14,349 nt of DNA. Origin: DASSKK01 sp035690495. GTDB taxonomy: Bacteria > Actinomycetota > Actinomycetes > Propionibacteriales > Nocardioidaceae. The stretch is from NCBI GenBank assembly GCA_035690495.1, contig DASSKK010000005.1:1-14349 (forward strand). The letters run 5' to 3'. The notes below the pieces were generated by a model. That model had not been told where the DNA came from, did no database searches, and saw nothing but the letters and a program-made list of their open reading frames with translations. Shown in pieces: positions 1-7,951 of this stretch. A program made the position numbers and the translations under genes. Position 1 is the stretch's first letter. The number at the start of each line of letters is the position of its first letter.

Positions 1-130
1 CAACACCAGCTGCCTCTCGATCAACGCGGCAGCGCTCGATACGCCACCGTCTGATCGACAGCCAACCGGGCCGGTACCACCTACACCGACTCGCGGTACC
101 AACTGCGTGGACTACCAGTACCAACCGGCG
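1..130. other. Left-edge segment without a convincing gene
   Basis: This segment lies downstream of the last gene of the minus-strand operon. A plus-strand frame is open here, but it continues into the antisense of the LysM-BTAD gene and has no recognisable protein in it, so I do not call it. The sequence holds three spaced copies of a GGTACCA-like motif (near 73, 95 and 118). A 5-bp stem (GGCGC/GCGCC, 127-139) overlaps the stop codon of the neighbouring gene. It has no U-run and is too short to call a terminator. Confidence 0.5.
73..125. repeat. Three short repeats at about 22-bp spacing
   Basis: The copies are GGTACCACC at 73-81, GGTACCAAC at 95-103 and AGTACCAAC at 117-125. The spacing of 22 bp corresponds to about two turns of the helix, as seen in some operators and iterons. 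CCAACCGG also occurs twice, at 62-69 and 121-128. The array may belong to whatever lies left of the window. Chance is not excluded for so short a repeat. Confidence 0.3.
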
Positions 131-3100
131 CTATGCGCCAGGACGCTTGGAGTTGCCCCAGCCCTCCTTGCCGACGATGTCGCCCGTTCTCTCGGGGAGG
201 TCGATGGGCGGGAGGTAGTCGTCAGTGCGGTTGAAGACGTCGTCGTTGAGCATCTTCTCGACCGCCTCGCCGTGGCCCTCGGCGGCGGCGACCTTCACCA
301 GGTCGAGCCGACAGATGTCGTCGTAGGGCGCGGCCTCGCAGGCGGTCTCGGCAATGGTTCGTGCCACGTCGAGCTCACCCTTTGCGAGCGCGTCGACGAC
401 GAGGAGGTGCGCGGTGTCGACGATCGCGCAACCGACAGTCTCGTGGACCCGTTCGGTGTCGAGTAGCCAACTCCAGCCCTTGTCGCGTAGCAGGCTGAAC
501 GGAAGCCCCTGGACCAGGGACATGGCGGTCCGCAGGTCCGTGAGGCCGTCCGCGCCGCGCGCCTGGCCGCGGGCACGCAAGCGACGGAACAGGTCCAGGT
601 CAACGAGCACGTCCAGCACTTGGTAGGTCTTCACGCCGGTCTCCAGATAGACCGGTGATTCGTTGGCTGGCGGCAGGTAGGGGCCACCTGTGCGAGGGTT
701 CGTACCGAGCCAGTCGCGCAGTGCGCTGACTTCTGTCCTGGCCCGAGACGCGGCGACTCCGAACGTGTCGGCCATCTCGCTGGCGGTGGCGCCCTTGGGG
801 TGCAACGCGAGATAGGCGAGGATCTCGACGAAGTACGGCCGGCGCTTCAGAATGACCGGCTTGGCCTCGCCGTACGCTTCGGCACTCACCGTACCGAGAA
901 GCACCAACCGAGGACGCTCGACCTCGGCGTCGAACCAGTCGGCCACGTCTTGATCGAGCGTTGGATCGGCTTCCTCGACCGTGCGACGGACCTGCTCTGG
1001 CACGACCGGGGCCAGAGTCTCGACATCCTCGACGGTGGTCGCGGCAACCTCGACGTACTCTCCGGCCGACTCGGGCAGGAGTGAGCCTTCGCCAGCCGGT
1101 CCCTCCTCACGCACGTCGGTCAGCTCTTCGCGGAGGGCGCCGGCCTGGTCAGCGAGTGCCATCCAACCGTCGGCGGCCTGCTCGAGGGGCGCGATCTGGA
1201 CCGTCTCGCTGTCGCGGGTGAGGTCGACGATCGCAGCGCACGCCTTCGCCTCCTCGCGGTTCAGTCCGGCGGCTTCGAGGTCGAGTCCGAGGGAGGGCGC
1301 GCGCAGACGCCCGGTCTGATCGACCTCGATGACCGTGGATTCGGGGAGGGGCTCAGTCAGGGACACCAAGGCCGTGCCGATCCGGGAGGCCGGCGAGTGC
1401 AGGAGGGGCGCAAGTTCAGTCGTCCCGTCGGCGGTCGTGATGACCACGCCGTACGGGTCGGGGTCGCTCCAGCCGTTCTCCAGCGACGCGGTGAGGGAGC
1501 GGACCAGAGCGGGGACCACTTGCTTGCCGTTCGCGTGGTGGCGCAGGCGGAGTGAGTCGAGCGGAGCGAGTTCCTCGCCCAGGCCGATCACGTTCACCTC
1601 GACGATGGCCGACCACGGGTTGAGGGCGAGTTCGGCAGCGATGTGCCGCGCGAGAGCCTTGGCTCGTTCCGGGTCGCCCGCGACCGCCGCGACGCCAAGG
1701 TGCTCCAGGTTCACGAGGTGGAGGCCGTCGTTGTCCTGCCCGATGCTGACGAGCAGTGGGTAGGGCGGCAGCACGTCGCCGCGCTCGGGCAAAGCTTCAC
1801 CGAGGGTGAGGCACCAGTCGGAGCCTGCGCCAGTCCACGGTCCCGGCAGGTCTGCGTCCTCGGCGAGGTGCAGGGTCACCGTGCCTTTGGCGAGCGTGGC
1901 GGTGACGACCTGGGGCAGCGCCAGTCCTGCGTCGGAGCATTCGCCGGCAAGGTGCATCAGTGTCCGGTCGAGATCCTCGATGACCTTGGTAAGCGGGGCT
2001 CCGGAGACGAAGGCGGTCTTCTCGACCGCGCGAAGTTCCTCGGGAGGAGGGGCGATGGTCTGCCCGGGTCGGCGGTAGCGGAGTTGGGTGTTGCGGTGGG
2101 CGCGTACGGCGAGCAGCACCAGCGCCGCGAGAACTGCGCCCGCCCCGGTGAGGCCGGGCATCAGCCAGCCGGGTGCCGACGACTCGACGTCGTCTGTCTT
2201 GTCGGTGCTGCTCACGGCAGGCGAGGGTTCCTGCTCCGCCGACTCGGTTGGGTCAGCCGTCGGCTCGACGCTCGGGGGCTCGACCGGCGGGGTCACGTCA
2301 ACCGGTGGTTCGACCTCGACGAAAGGCTCCACCGGGACCTCGGCCTTGTGCTTCGCCTGCCCGGGAATGGTGATCTCCCAACCCGGCCGGATCAGGTCCG
2401 GGTCGGTCAACGTCGCTCCATCGGGCTGCACGGTGTCGCGGGATGCCTCGAAGAGCTGTGGGTAGCGCATCGGGTCGCCCAGTTTCGCCTGCGCGATCTC
2501 CGACAATGTGTCCCCGGGCTGCACGACGTACTCCTCGGTCGGACGGTCGGCGTCGACCTCGGGAGCCTCGTACGGCACCTTCAGCACAGTGCCGGACACG
2601 ATGAAGTCGGGGCGTCCGTTCAGAACCGCCTTGTTCAGGTCGACGATCTCGGTGAACCGGGTGCCGTCCCCGAGCAGGCGATCGGCGATCTTCCACAGGC
2701 TGTCGCCGCGTTTGACCGTGTAGTCGATCGTCGTCGTCTCCGTCGTTGGCGAGTCTGCGGTCGCAAGGAGGGGCGCAGCCTGGGGGAGGAGGGGCGCAAC
2801 CTCGACGGCTGCGAGTCGTGGCGCTTCGATGACGGGCGCAGTCGCGGCACGGGCGGGCGGAGTCGGGAACGCCGCGACCACGGTGGGAGCGGCAACGAAC
2901 AGCAGCGCGGCAACCGCGACGAGCTGGCCGACAGCCCGCTGTGGCGCGCCGAGCCCGGGCAGTGTCGGAGTCGGGAGACCGCGGACCTGCGAGACGACTT
3001 CCAGGACGACGGAGATTGCCACGACCAGCCATGCCAGCCACGCCACGGCCGCGATGACGGCCATCGCGAGGGTGCCGTCGTCGGGGCTGGTCAGCAGTGT

Positions 3101-3238
3101 CGCAAGGGAGCCGAGGTCAGCCTTCCACGGCCCGGCACCGATGCCGATGAGCAGGAACGGCACTCCGGCGACGAGCAGCAGAATGACGAGCGTGGCCGCG
3201 AGACCTCGGAGTCGTTGGGCAAACGTGGGCCGGGTCAT
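131..3238 (-). CDS. Membrane protein with two LysM domains and a C-terminal BTAD regulator domain
   Basis: This 1035-residue protein is the last gene of the pilus operon. Its ATG overlaps the stop of the TadG-like gene by 4 bases (ATGA), which fixes the start. Three hydrophobic segments come first (about 13-37, 56-84 and 103-127). Two LysM domains follow, around 172-222 (begins YTVKRGDSLWKIAD) and 236-292 (begins YVVQPGDTLSEIA), then a Pro/Glu-rich linker and a fourth membrane segment near 357-381. The C-terminal part has a winged-helix-like region (about 770-850, RPRLVLLG onward) and a BTAD helical-repeat region (about 870-1000). Three membrane passes put LysM outside and the fourth brings the BTAD part inside, so the layout is topologically consistent. 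LysM domains bind peptidoglycan, and BTAD domains are found in SARP-type activators. I infer a wall-anchored sensor or regulator linked to the pilus. Residues 381-770 are not recognised. Confidence 0.88.
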   Translation of the reverse strand: MTRPTFAQRLRGLAATLVILLLVAGVPFLLIGIGAGPWKADLGSLATLLTSPDDGTLAMAVIAAVAWLAWLVVAISVVLEVVSQVRGLPTPTLPGLGAPQRAVGQLVAVAALLFVAAPTVVAAFPTPPARAATAPVIEAPRLAAVEVAPLLPQAAPLLATADSPTTETTTIDYTVKRGDSLWKIADRLLGDGTRFTEIVDLNKAVLNGRPDFIVSGTVLKVPYEAPEVDADRPTEEYVVQPGDTLSEIAQAKLGDPMRYPQLFEASRDTVQPDGATLTDPDLIRPGWEITIPGQAKHKAEVPVEPFVEVEPPVDVTPPVEPPSVEPTADPTESAEQEPSPAVSSTDKTDDVESSAPGWLMPGLTGAGAVLAALVLLAVRAHRNTQLRYRRPGQTIAPPPEELRAVEKTAFVSGAPLTKVIEDLDRTLMHLAGECSDAGLALPQVVTATLAKGTVTLHLAEDADLPGPWTGAGSDWCLTLGEALPERGDVLPPYPLLVSIGQDNDGLHLVNLEHLGVAAVAGDPERAKALARHIAAELALNPWSAIVEVNVIGLGEELAPLDSLRLRHHANGKQVVPALVRSLTASLENGWSDPDPYGVVITTADGTTELAPLLHSPASRIGTALVSLTEPLPESTVIEVDQTGRLRAPSLGLDLEAAGLNREEAKACAAIVDLTRDSETVQIAPLEQAADGWMALADQAGALREELTDVREEGPAGEGSLLPESAGEYVEVAATTVEDVETLAPVVPEQVRRTVEEADPTLDQDVADWFDAEVERPRLVLLGTVSAEAYGEAKPVILKRRPYFVEILAYLALHPKGATASEMADTFGVAASRARTEVSALRDWLGTNPRTGGPYLPPANESPVYLETGVKTYQVLDVLVDLDLFRRLRARGQARGADGLTDLRTAMSLVQGLPFSLLRDKGWSWLLDTERVHETVGCAIVDTAHLLVVDALAKGELDVARTIAETACEAAPYDDICRLDLVKVAAAEGHGEAVEKMLNDDVFNRTDDYLPPIDLPERTGDIVGKEGWGNSKRPGA

Positions 3239-3660
3239 TGTTCGCTCCCTCCGAGGCTGCGGATGAGTCGTGCCGAGGCGGTGCTGGTGACGGTCAGGTC
3301 ACCGATGCCGATAAAGCTCAGGAACTCGGGTTTGTAGGTGTCGGTGACATCGACCGTGATGGTGTCTCCGCCGGTGACGGTCACGGCGCCAGTGACGCCC
3401 GAGGCGCTCAGGTAGTCCTCGGCCGCGTTACGTGCCGCGACGGTGTCCACCGCGACGTACTCACCCTTGATGGCGGGCGCGGCCTGCACCTGCTCGCCGC
3501 CTGTCCGGGCGGCCTCGGCGGCGATGTTGTGGGCGCGCTGCTTGGCGTGGACCTGTCCGCCGAGGTCGACGGCCAGCCCGACGAGCATCATCATCACGAA
3601 GCTCGAAACCGCCAGCCAGATGCTGATGGAGCCGCGTTCACCGCGAGTTCGGTGCGTCAT
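3235..3660 (-). CDS. TadG-like pseudopilin
   Basis: This is a 141-residue protein with a short basic leader (MTHRTRGERGS) and one hydrophobic segment (ISIWLAVSSFVMMMLVGLAVDL). The pattern is typical of TadE/TadG pseudopilins, minor subunits of Flp/Tad pili. The start chosen gives a 4-base ATGA overlap with the preceding gene; an in-frame ATG further upstream (3762) would lie deep inside that gene. The residue at +5 after the likely G|S cleavage point is Trp, not the Glu seen in the three sister proteins, so this one may be processed poorly or stay as a membrane-anchored protein. The C-terminal part is rich in Thr and Val, suggesting beta structure outside the membrane. Confidence 0.8.
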   Translation of the reverse strand: MTHRTRGERGSISIWLAVSSFVMMMLVGLAVDLGGQVHAKQRAHNIAAEAARTGGEQVQAAPAIKGEYVAVDTVAARNAAEDYLSASGVTGAVTVTGGDTITVDVTDTYKPEFLSFIGIGDLTVTSTASARLIRSLGGSEQ

Positions 3661-4091
3661 GCCCGCTCCCTCCAGGTGTCCAGCGGCGAATTGCTGGTGG
3701 CCTTGATCAGCCGACTGCCTGGGACGCCCGGAACGGACAGATCGGCCAGATCGAAAAGGCATTCCACGGTTGCCGAGACCGACCCGGCCTCGCCGACGGT
3801 CTTGCCGAAGTCGGACACGTCGACCGACACCGTGACGCTGAGACAGTGAATGTCCTGGTTGGCCAAACTGGCCTGCGCCGCGGCCTTCGCCTCGCTCTTC
3901 GCCTCGGACGCCGTGCGGGCGATGGAGGCGGTGCGGGCGGCGTCGGCGGCAGCGGACTCGACGGCCGAGTGGGTGGTGGCGGTGCGGCCACCGAAGATGA
4001 TGAGTCCGACGAACAGCGCGAAGGCAGGCAGGCCGACAGCGGCCTCGAGCGCAGCCGAGCCCCGCTCGTCCCTCATGCGCGTCCAGGTCAT
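3657..4091 (-). CDS. TadE-like pseudopilin
   Basis: This 144-residue protein has the prepilin-like N-terminus MRDERGSAALEAAVGLPAF followed by a hydrophobic helix. A cut at G|S would leave Glu at +5, as in type IV prepilins. An Ala-rich, probably helical stretch follows (DAARTASIARTASEAKSEAK), then a beta-rich tail with Cys residues. The start at 4091 makes a TGATG junction with the upstream gene. A second in-frame Met five residues later (MRDERG) is an alternative start. Its place between two similar genes points to a set of minor pilins for the same Tad-like pilus. Confidence 0.82.
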   Translation of the reverse strand: MTWTRMRDERGSAALEAAVGLPAFALFVGLIIFGGRTATTHSAVESAAADAARTASIARTASEAKSEAKAAAQASLANQDIHCLSVTVSVDVSDFGKTVGEAGSVSATVECLFDLADLSVPGVPGSRLIKATSNSPLDTWRERA

Positions 4092-4495
4092 CACGGGGCG
4101 GTCAGCCTCTCGACAGGCAGCGACGCCGTCTGGACGATCGCCGGGCTCCATCCCGGGATCACGCTCAAGCTGTGACCGGTCACTGTCACGGTCACCGTGG
4201 TGGCGGTGCGATTGGCTGTCGCATTCGCGCCGGTGAGTACGTCGTCGCCACCAGCGTCGGCGATGAACGAGGAGGCGGCGTTGACGCCGTCGGCCTCCTT
4301 GCCGTTCTCACCGCCAGCGGCCCTCGCGCCCTCGTGCGCAGCGGCTATCGCCACCGTTCGGGCGTGGTAGAACAACGCGGCCTGCGTCCCGAGGAACATC
4401 ACCGCGAACAGTGCGGGCAGCAGGATGACCAGCTCGATGGTTCCCGAGCCGCGTTCGTCCCGCCGCCTACTTGATGTTGCCGGCCTGGCTTTCAA
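4091..4495 (-). CDS. TadE-like pseudopilin (probable TTG start)
   Basis: The protein has the prepilin-like segment DERGSGTIELVILLPALFAVMFL: basic leader, G|S junction, Glu at +5 and hydrophobic helix, as in TadE-family minor pilins. The C-terminal part is rich in Ala, Thr and Val. The start is not certain. The only ATG codons in frame (4609 and 4561) lie far inside the Flp-like gene and would add a non-prepilin-like leader. A TTG at 4495 with AAGG six bases upstream gives a 134-residue product with a normal short basic leader and a 29-base overlap with the Flp-like gene, so I prefer it. The gene ends with a TGATG junction to the next pseudopilin. Confidence 0.72.
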   Translation of the reverse strand: MKARPATSSRRRDERGSGTIELVILLPALFAVMFLGTQAALFYHARTVAIAAAHEGARAAGGENGKEADGVNAASSFIADAGGDDVLTGANATANRTATTVTVTVTGHSLSVIPGWSPAIVQTASLPVERLTAP

Positions 4496-4655
4496 CGTAA
4501 GCCTTGATGGCTGCGACGACGATCCCGACGATGGCGATGACGGCCACAGCCCAGAGCACATGCTCGGTCGTGACAGAGCCTCGCTCGTTGCGGACCCGCA
4601 GGCGCGCATCTACGCCCAGATGGAGCATGAGTAGGAGTGCGAGCAATCGGTTCAT
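4467..4655 (-). CDS. Small Flp-type pilin
   Basis: This 62-residue protein has the motif NERGSVTTEHVLWAVAVIAI: G|S cleavage point, Glu at +5 and a long hydrophobic helix, followed by a very short tail (YVESQAGNIK). Size and shape fit the Flp major pilin of Tad pili. The leader before the cleavage point is long for this family (about 25 residues) and begins with a second hydrophobic stretch (LLALLLML). An internal ATG at 4628 would shorten it, but only the 4655 start has a Shine-Dalgarno-like sequence (AAGGA, nine bases away). It follows the only clear gap inside the operon (49 bases after tadC), as might be expected for a subunit made in large amounts. No prepilin peptidase gene is in the window. 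Confidence 0.78.
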   Translation of the reverse strand: MNRLLALLLMLHLGVDARLRVRNERGSVTTEHVLWAVAVIAIVGIVVAAIKAYVESQAGNIK

Positions 4656-4704
4656 AGTGGTGTTTCCTTTCCTGGATGGGTGCCCTTTCGTGGGGTTGGG
4701 GTTG

Positions 4705-5610
4705 TCAGGTGTTGCTGAACATCCGCAGCAGGGATGGGGCGACGAGCAGCGCCATGAAGATGACGCCGAGCAGGGAGCCGGGGATGGTCATGCGCTCGCC
4801 CACCGCGTTGGCCTCGGAGATCTCGTCGTTGAGCATCGCCGTGCGCAAGGCGGCCGAACGGGCGCGCAGGTTGGTGTAGACCGACGCGCCCTCCTCGCCG
4901 GAGAGCCGCATGATGTCGGCGAAATCGTCGAGCTCGGGCAGGCCCAGCTCGTCGGACAGGGCGTGCAGGGCATCCCAGGGCGGTTGGCCCGACCAGCGGG
5001 AGCGAGTCAGCTCCTCCGAGAGGCGCGTGAAGACCCACGAGTCGCCGACCTCGGCCGCCGACTCCATTGCCTGTCGTACGCCGGAGCCGTTGTTCCGCTC
5101 CAAGGCGACGAGGTCGATGTACGCCCCGAGCGCTCGGGTAAACTCCAGGCGAGCCTTACGGGCGTCGTCGACCGCGTTGTAGTTGGGCAGGAAGAACATC
5201 ACGACCGCCAGCCCGACTGACGCGATGGCCGGGACCGCGATGGGGAAGCCCAGTCCGAGCTGCTCGAAGAAGAACGCCAGGAGGGGCGGGATCACGAGCC
5301 CCATGAGTGCCATGACGATCTTGTCGCCGTAGAACCTCGCGAGCGGGATACGGAGGAGTGCGAGCTCTCGCGTCGGAGTCCTGATCCAGACGGCCGGCGG
5401 CAACGCCTGGATCGCCCAGACGCCGATCCGCTCCTTACCCTTCGCAGTGGTGACCGGATCAACGGCGTTCGCTCGCCCACGGGCAGGAGTCAGTCGGCTC
5501 AGCGCCTCGGTGAGGTCCGGCTCGGCAGGCATCAGGCGGGCAACGAGTAAGACCACGCCGAGCCCGAGGAACGCCCCTCCCAGCAGCGCGATCTGAAGTC
5601 CGGTGGTCAT
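4705..5610 (-). CDS. tadC: TadC-like inner-membrane platform protein (T2SS-F family)
   Basis: This 301-residue protein has membrane segments at about 5-27, two adjacent segments around 100-145 and a last one near the C-terminus (SLLGVIFMALLVAPSLL). The cytoplasmic region between them contains EFTRALGAYIDLVALERNNGSG, which matches the GspF/T2SS-F fold used by TadC. TadB and TadC form the membrane platform on which the CpaF/TadA ATPase acts during pilus assembly. Its ATG overlaps the tadB stop by 4 bases. It lacks the start of a second F domain, as expected for TadC, which pairs with TadB. The family call is firm; its assignment as C rather than B rests on gene order. Confidence 0.88.
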   Translation of the reverse strand: MTTGLQIALLGGAFLGLGVVLLVARLMPAEPDLTEALSRLTPARGRANAVDPVTTAKGKERIGVWAIQALPPAVWIRTPTRELALLRIPLARFYGDKIVMALMGLVIPPLLAFFFEQLGLGFPIAVPAIASVGLAVVMFFLPNYNAVDDARKARLEFTRALGAYIDLVALERNNGSGVRQAMESAAEVGDSWVFTRLSEELTRSRWSGQPPWDALHALSDELGLPELDDFADIMRLSGEEGASVYTNLRARSAALRTAMLNDEISEANAVGERMTIPGSLLGVIFMALLVAPSLLRMFSNT

Positions 5611-6464
5611 GCTGCGCCTTCCCTCGTGACCCGGACGGGAGCCAGGAACCTGGGCATCGCGCGTCCTATCGCCATGCGCTTCATCCAGACCAGCGTCGCG
5701 ACGTACATCGCCAGCAGCGCCACGAGGATGACCTGCCCGAGCGCGCTCTGATATGGCTCGACGTAGGTGCCCGACACCGCCAGGATCACCAGCACCCCAA
5801 CGCTGATGAGCGTCACCCAGCGTGCAGTGGCTCGGGGCTTGGCGCGGTCGGCCTCGACCTGACGCCGGGCGCGTACGTCGGCCGCCACCGACTCGGCCAG
5901 ACCTTCGAGCACGCTCGCCAGCCCTGCGCCCCTCCTTCGGGAGCCGAGGATCAGGTTCGCAGCCACGAGGTCACCCGTTGCGTCATCGAGCTCGTCGGCG
6001 AACGCCCGCAACGCGTCTTCGGTCACCCAGCGTGCGCGGAGCCGGGCGACCAGCCGGGTGACCTCGGGAGCAATCGCGGCCGGTGTGGATCGGAGTGTGG
6101 CAACGAGCGCCTGCTCCAGTCCAACCCCCACGGTCAGCACGCCTGAAAGGGACCGGGTCCATTCCTCCATCGCTTCGAGGCGCTCGATCCGCTGCGCTGC
6201 CGAGGACGACGAGAGCAAGATGGGCAGGCCGACGAAAGCCACCGGCACGATGACCAGCGCTAGCACCCAGCCGGTGACCAGGAAGGCGACGATGCCTGCG
6301 GCCAAGCCGCCGAGCAGGAGCATCCGGGTCTGCCTGGTGACCGTGCGGACCTTGCGGGGGCGGGAGGGGCGCTCGACGATGGGGGAGGGGCGCAGCCCGA
6401 CGACGAGGGCGATCAGGCCGCCGACCACCAGCGCGCCGGCCAAGGCCGGAACGAGGACGATCAC
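5607..6464 (-). CDS. tadB: TadB-like inner-membrane platform protein (T2SS-F family)
   Basis: This 285-residue protein starts with a hydrophobic segment (VLVPALAGALVVGGLIALVV), then two further segments around 46-84. A cytoplasmic T2SS-F region follows, with EAMEEWTRSLSGVLTVGVGL, LILGSRRRGAGLASVLEGLA and the basic stretch VRARRQVEADRAKPRATAR. Two C-terminal membrane helices end it. These elements match TadB, the partner of TadC. The GTG start at 6464 forms a GTGA overlap with the cpaF stop and has a perfect AGGAGG seven bases upstream. The frame is open further upstream to 6776, but that part is antisense-like coding inside cpaF and should not be included. Confidence 0.9.
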   Translation of the reverse strand: MIVLVPALAGALVVGGLIALVVGLRPSPIVERPSRPRKVRTVTRQTRMLLLGGLAAGIVAFLVTGWVLALVIVPVAFVGLPILLSSSSAAQRIERLEAMEEWTRSLSGVLTVGVGLEQALVATLRSTPAAIAPEVTRLVARLRARWVTEDALRAFADELDDATGDLVAANLILGSRRRGAGLASVLEGLAESVAADVRARRQVEADRAKPRATARWVTLISVGVLVILAVSGTYVEPYQSALGQVILVALLAMYVATLVWMKRMAIGRAMPRFLAPVRVTREGAA

Positions 6465-7951
6465 GACCGCACCTCCTGCTGGGCGAGGTAGGTGCCGAGG
6501 TCGAAGCCGTACGTCGCGAGGCTTCGGTAGGAGTCGGGCAGGACCGCCGGAACGGCCGTCCCGTCGGCGGCTGGGGCGAAGACGTGAGTGGCGGCATAGC
6601 CGGTCTCGCGCTCGCCGGGGTCGAGGGCGATGACTTCGGCGACCCGGCGCTGCCGGATGCTGCGCCCCTCCTGCTGGTAGGTCCGAAGGTCGAGGTGAAC
6701 GATGAGGTCGACGGTTGCCGCGAGCTTCGAGGTCGCGAGGTCGTGAGTGACGTGCGGGCCGGCCTCCATCGCGCAAGTCACGAGCTTGCGGATCGCCGCG
6801 ACCGCGTCGGAAGCGTGAGTCGTGGAGATGGACCCGGTGCCGGACTCCATCGCCTTGATCATCGCCCAGATCTCCTTGCCTCGGACCTCGCCGACGATCT
6901 GGCGGGAGAGGTTGAAGCGGAACGAGTCAACGAGGGCCTCGTCGAGGGTGAACTCACCGGCCGCTCGCCCGTCCGGACCTCGTTCACCGGACCCAGGACG
7001 GGCCTCCCACGGGTGGACGATGCGGTGCCGGTCGCGCAGCTCGTGCAGGTGCAGCTCGTACTCGGTCTCGAAGGTGCCGATCGCCTCCAGCGGGTCGATC
7101 TCGGCGCACAAAGCTCGAACCAGGGTCGTCTTGCCCGCGCCCTGCGATCCGGACACCACGATGGACTTGCGGGAGCGCACGGCCGCCCGGAGGAATGAGG
7201 CTGCGACTGGCGTCAGCATCTGTCGAGTGACGAGTTCGTCGAGCGTGACTTCCATCAGTCGGTGACGTCGGATCACGACGGAGGGGCGCGGCGTCACCCA
7301 CGCAGCAGCGGCGAGCCGCGAGCCGCCATCAAGGCGCAGATGCAGGCGCGGTTGGGCTTCGGAGAAACCGCGAGCGTTGACCTCGGATCGGGAGGCGAGG
7401 AAGACCAGGAAGTCGACGAGCTCCTCGTCGGAGTCGGCCACGGGTGGCCCGTCGATCTGTGAGCCGTCAGTGAGTTCGAGCACGACGTTGTCGTGGCCGG
7501 TGATGATGATGTTCTCGATCCGGTCGTCGTCGACGAGGGGCTGGAGGCGGCCGAGCCGGAACAGCGCGTCGAACACCGCACGGGCCAGCGCGTCCTGCTC
7601 GGCGCCGGGGAGTGTGGTCATCCCGGCGTTCACCCGGTCAGCCACGGTCGTCTCGATGAGGTCGAGCACAATGGTCCGGCCCAGCTCCTCCTGCGCGACC
7701 TTGTTGAGCCGTCCCTTGTCGGCCGCAACCGCCTGACTGAGCTGCTCGGAGGCTTGCGCGCGCAGCGCAGAGACGAGTGACCAGTCGAGGCTGCTGCCGA
7801 TGGGATGGGTGCTCATGGTCGACAGGTGTGCCACCGGAGCCATTGGGTAGCCACGGTCGAACCTCTCAGCCACCGGCGGAACTGGCTGCGTGAACAGAGG
7901 CAACCCCGTCAGCGACGTGGTTTCGTAGTCCTCGGATCGTTCTGTCGTCAT
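6461..7951 (-). CDS. cpaF: CpaF/TadA-type secretion ATPase
   Basis: This is the motor of the pilus, a 496-residue VirB11/PilT-superfamily ATPase acting at the inner face of the membrane. The Walker A motif GSQGAGKTT is at about 266-274. It is followed by FETEYELHLHEL, a Walker B region with GEVRGKEIWAMIKAMESG, and the His-containing motif STTHASDAVAAIRKL typical of CpaF. The N-terminal domain contains IENIIITGHDNVVLELTDGS, as in family members. The roughly 50 residues before MSTHPIGSSLDW are poorly conserved in type. The start at 7951 gives a 4-base overlap with the CpaE-like gene; a later Met (about residue 47) is an alternative. No VirB4-type ATPase is in the window, so this is the only visible assembly motor. 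Confidence 0.93.
   Translation of the reverse strand: MTTERSEDYETTSLTGLPLFTQPVPPVAERFDRGYPMAPVAHLSTMSTHPIGSSLDWSLVSALRAQASEQLSQAVAADKGRLNKVAQEELGRTIVLDLIETTVADRVNAGMTTLPGAEQDALARAVFDALFRLGRLQPLVDDDRIENIIITGHDNVVLELTDGSQIDGPPVADSDEELVDFLVFLASRSEVNARGFSEAQPRLHLRLDGGSRLAAAAWVTPRPSVVIRRHRLMEVTLDELVTRQMLTPVAASFLRAAVRSRKSIVVSGSQGAGKTTLVRALCAEIDPLEAIGTFETEYELHLHELRDRHRIVHPWEARPGSGERGPDGRAAGEFTLDEALVDSFRFNLSRQIVGEVRGKEIWAMIKAMESGTGSISTTHASDAVAAIRKLVTCAMEAGPHVTHDLATSKLAATVDLIVHLDLRTYQQEGRSIRQRRVAEVIALDPGERETGYAATHVFAPAADGTAVPAVLPDSYRSLATYGFDLGTYLAQQEVRS
6472..6477 (-). promoter_or_regulatory. Ribosome-binding site that sets the tadB GTG start
   Basis: AGGAGG on the minus strand lies seven bases upstream of GTG at 6464, inside the end of cpaF. 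It supports the GTG start with the GTGA overlap over any upstream start in the open frame that extends to 6776. Confidence 0.75.

Noticed and set aside
127..139. Stem GGCGC-TAT-GCGCC as operon terminator
   Set aside because: Only five base pairs and no U-run on the minus-strand transcript; it overlaps the stop codon.
2767..2796. Tandem duplication giving two APLL peptides
   Set aside because: Only the 9-mer and a few flanking bases repeat; it is better explained as two copies of the dispersed motif than as a protein repeat.
1643..3337. Long plus-strand open frame (564 codons) opposite the LysM-BTAD gene
   Set aside because: It is antisense to a gene with clear domains, is rich in Arg/Gly/Asp as expected for the reverse of GC-rich coding, and shows no family motif.
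4656..4704. Internal promoter before the Flp-like gene
   Set aside because: The 49-base gap shows no convincing -10/-35 pair; only a ribosome-binding site is visible.
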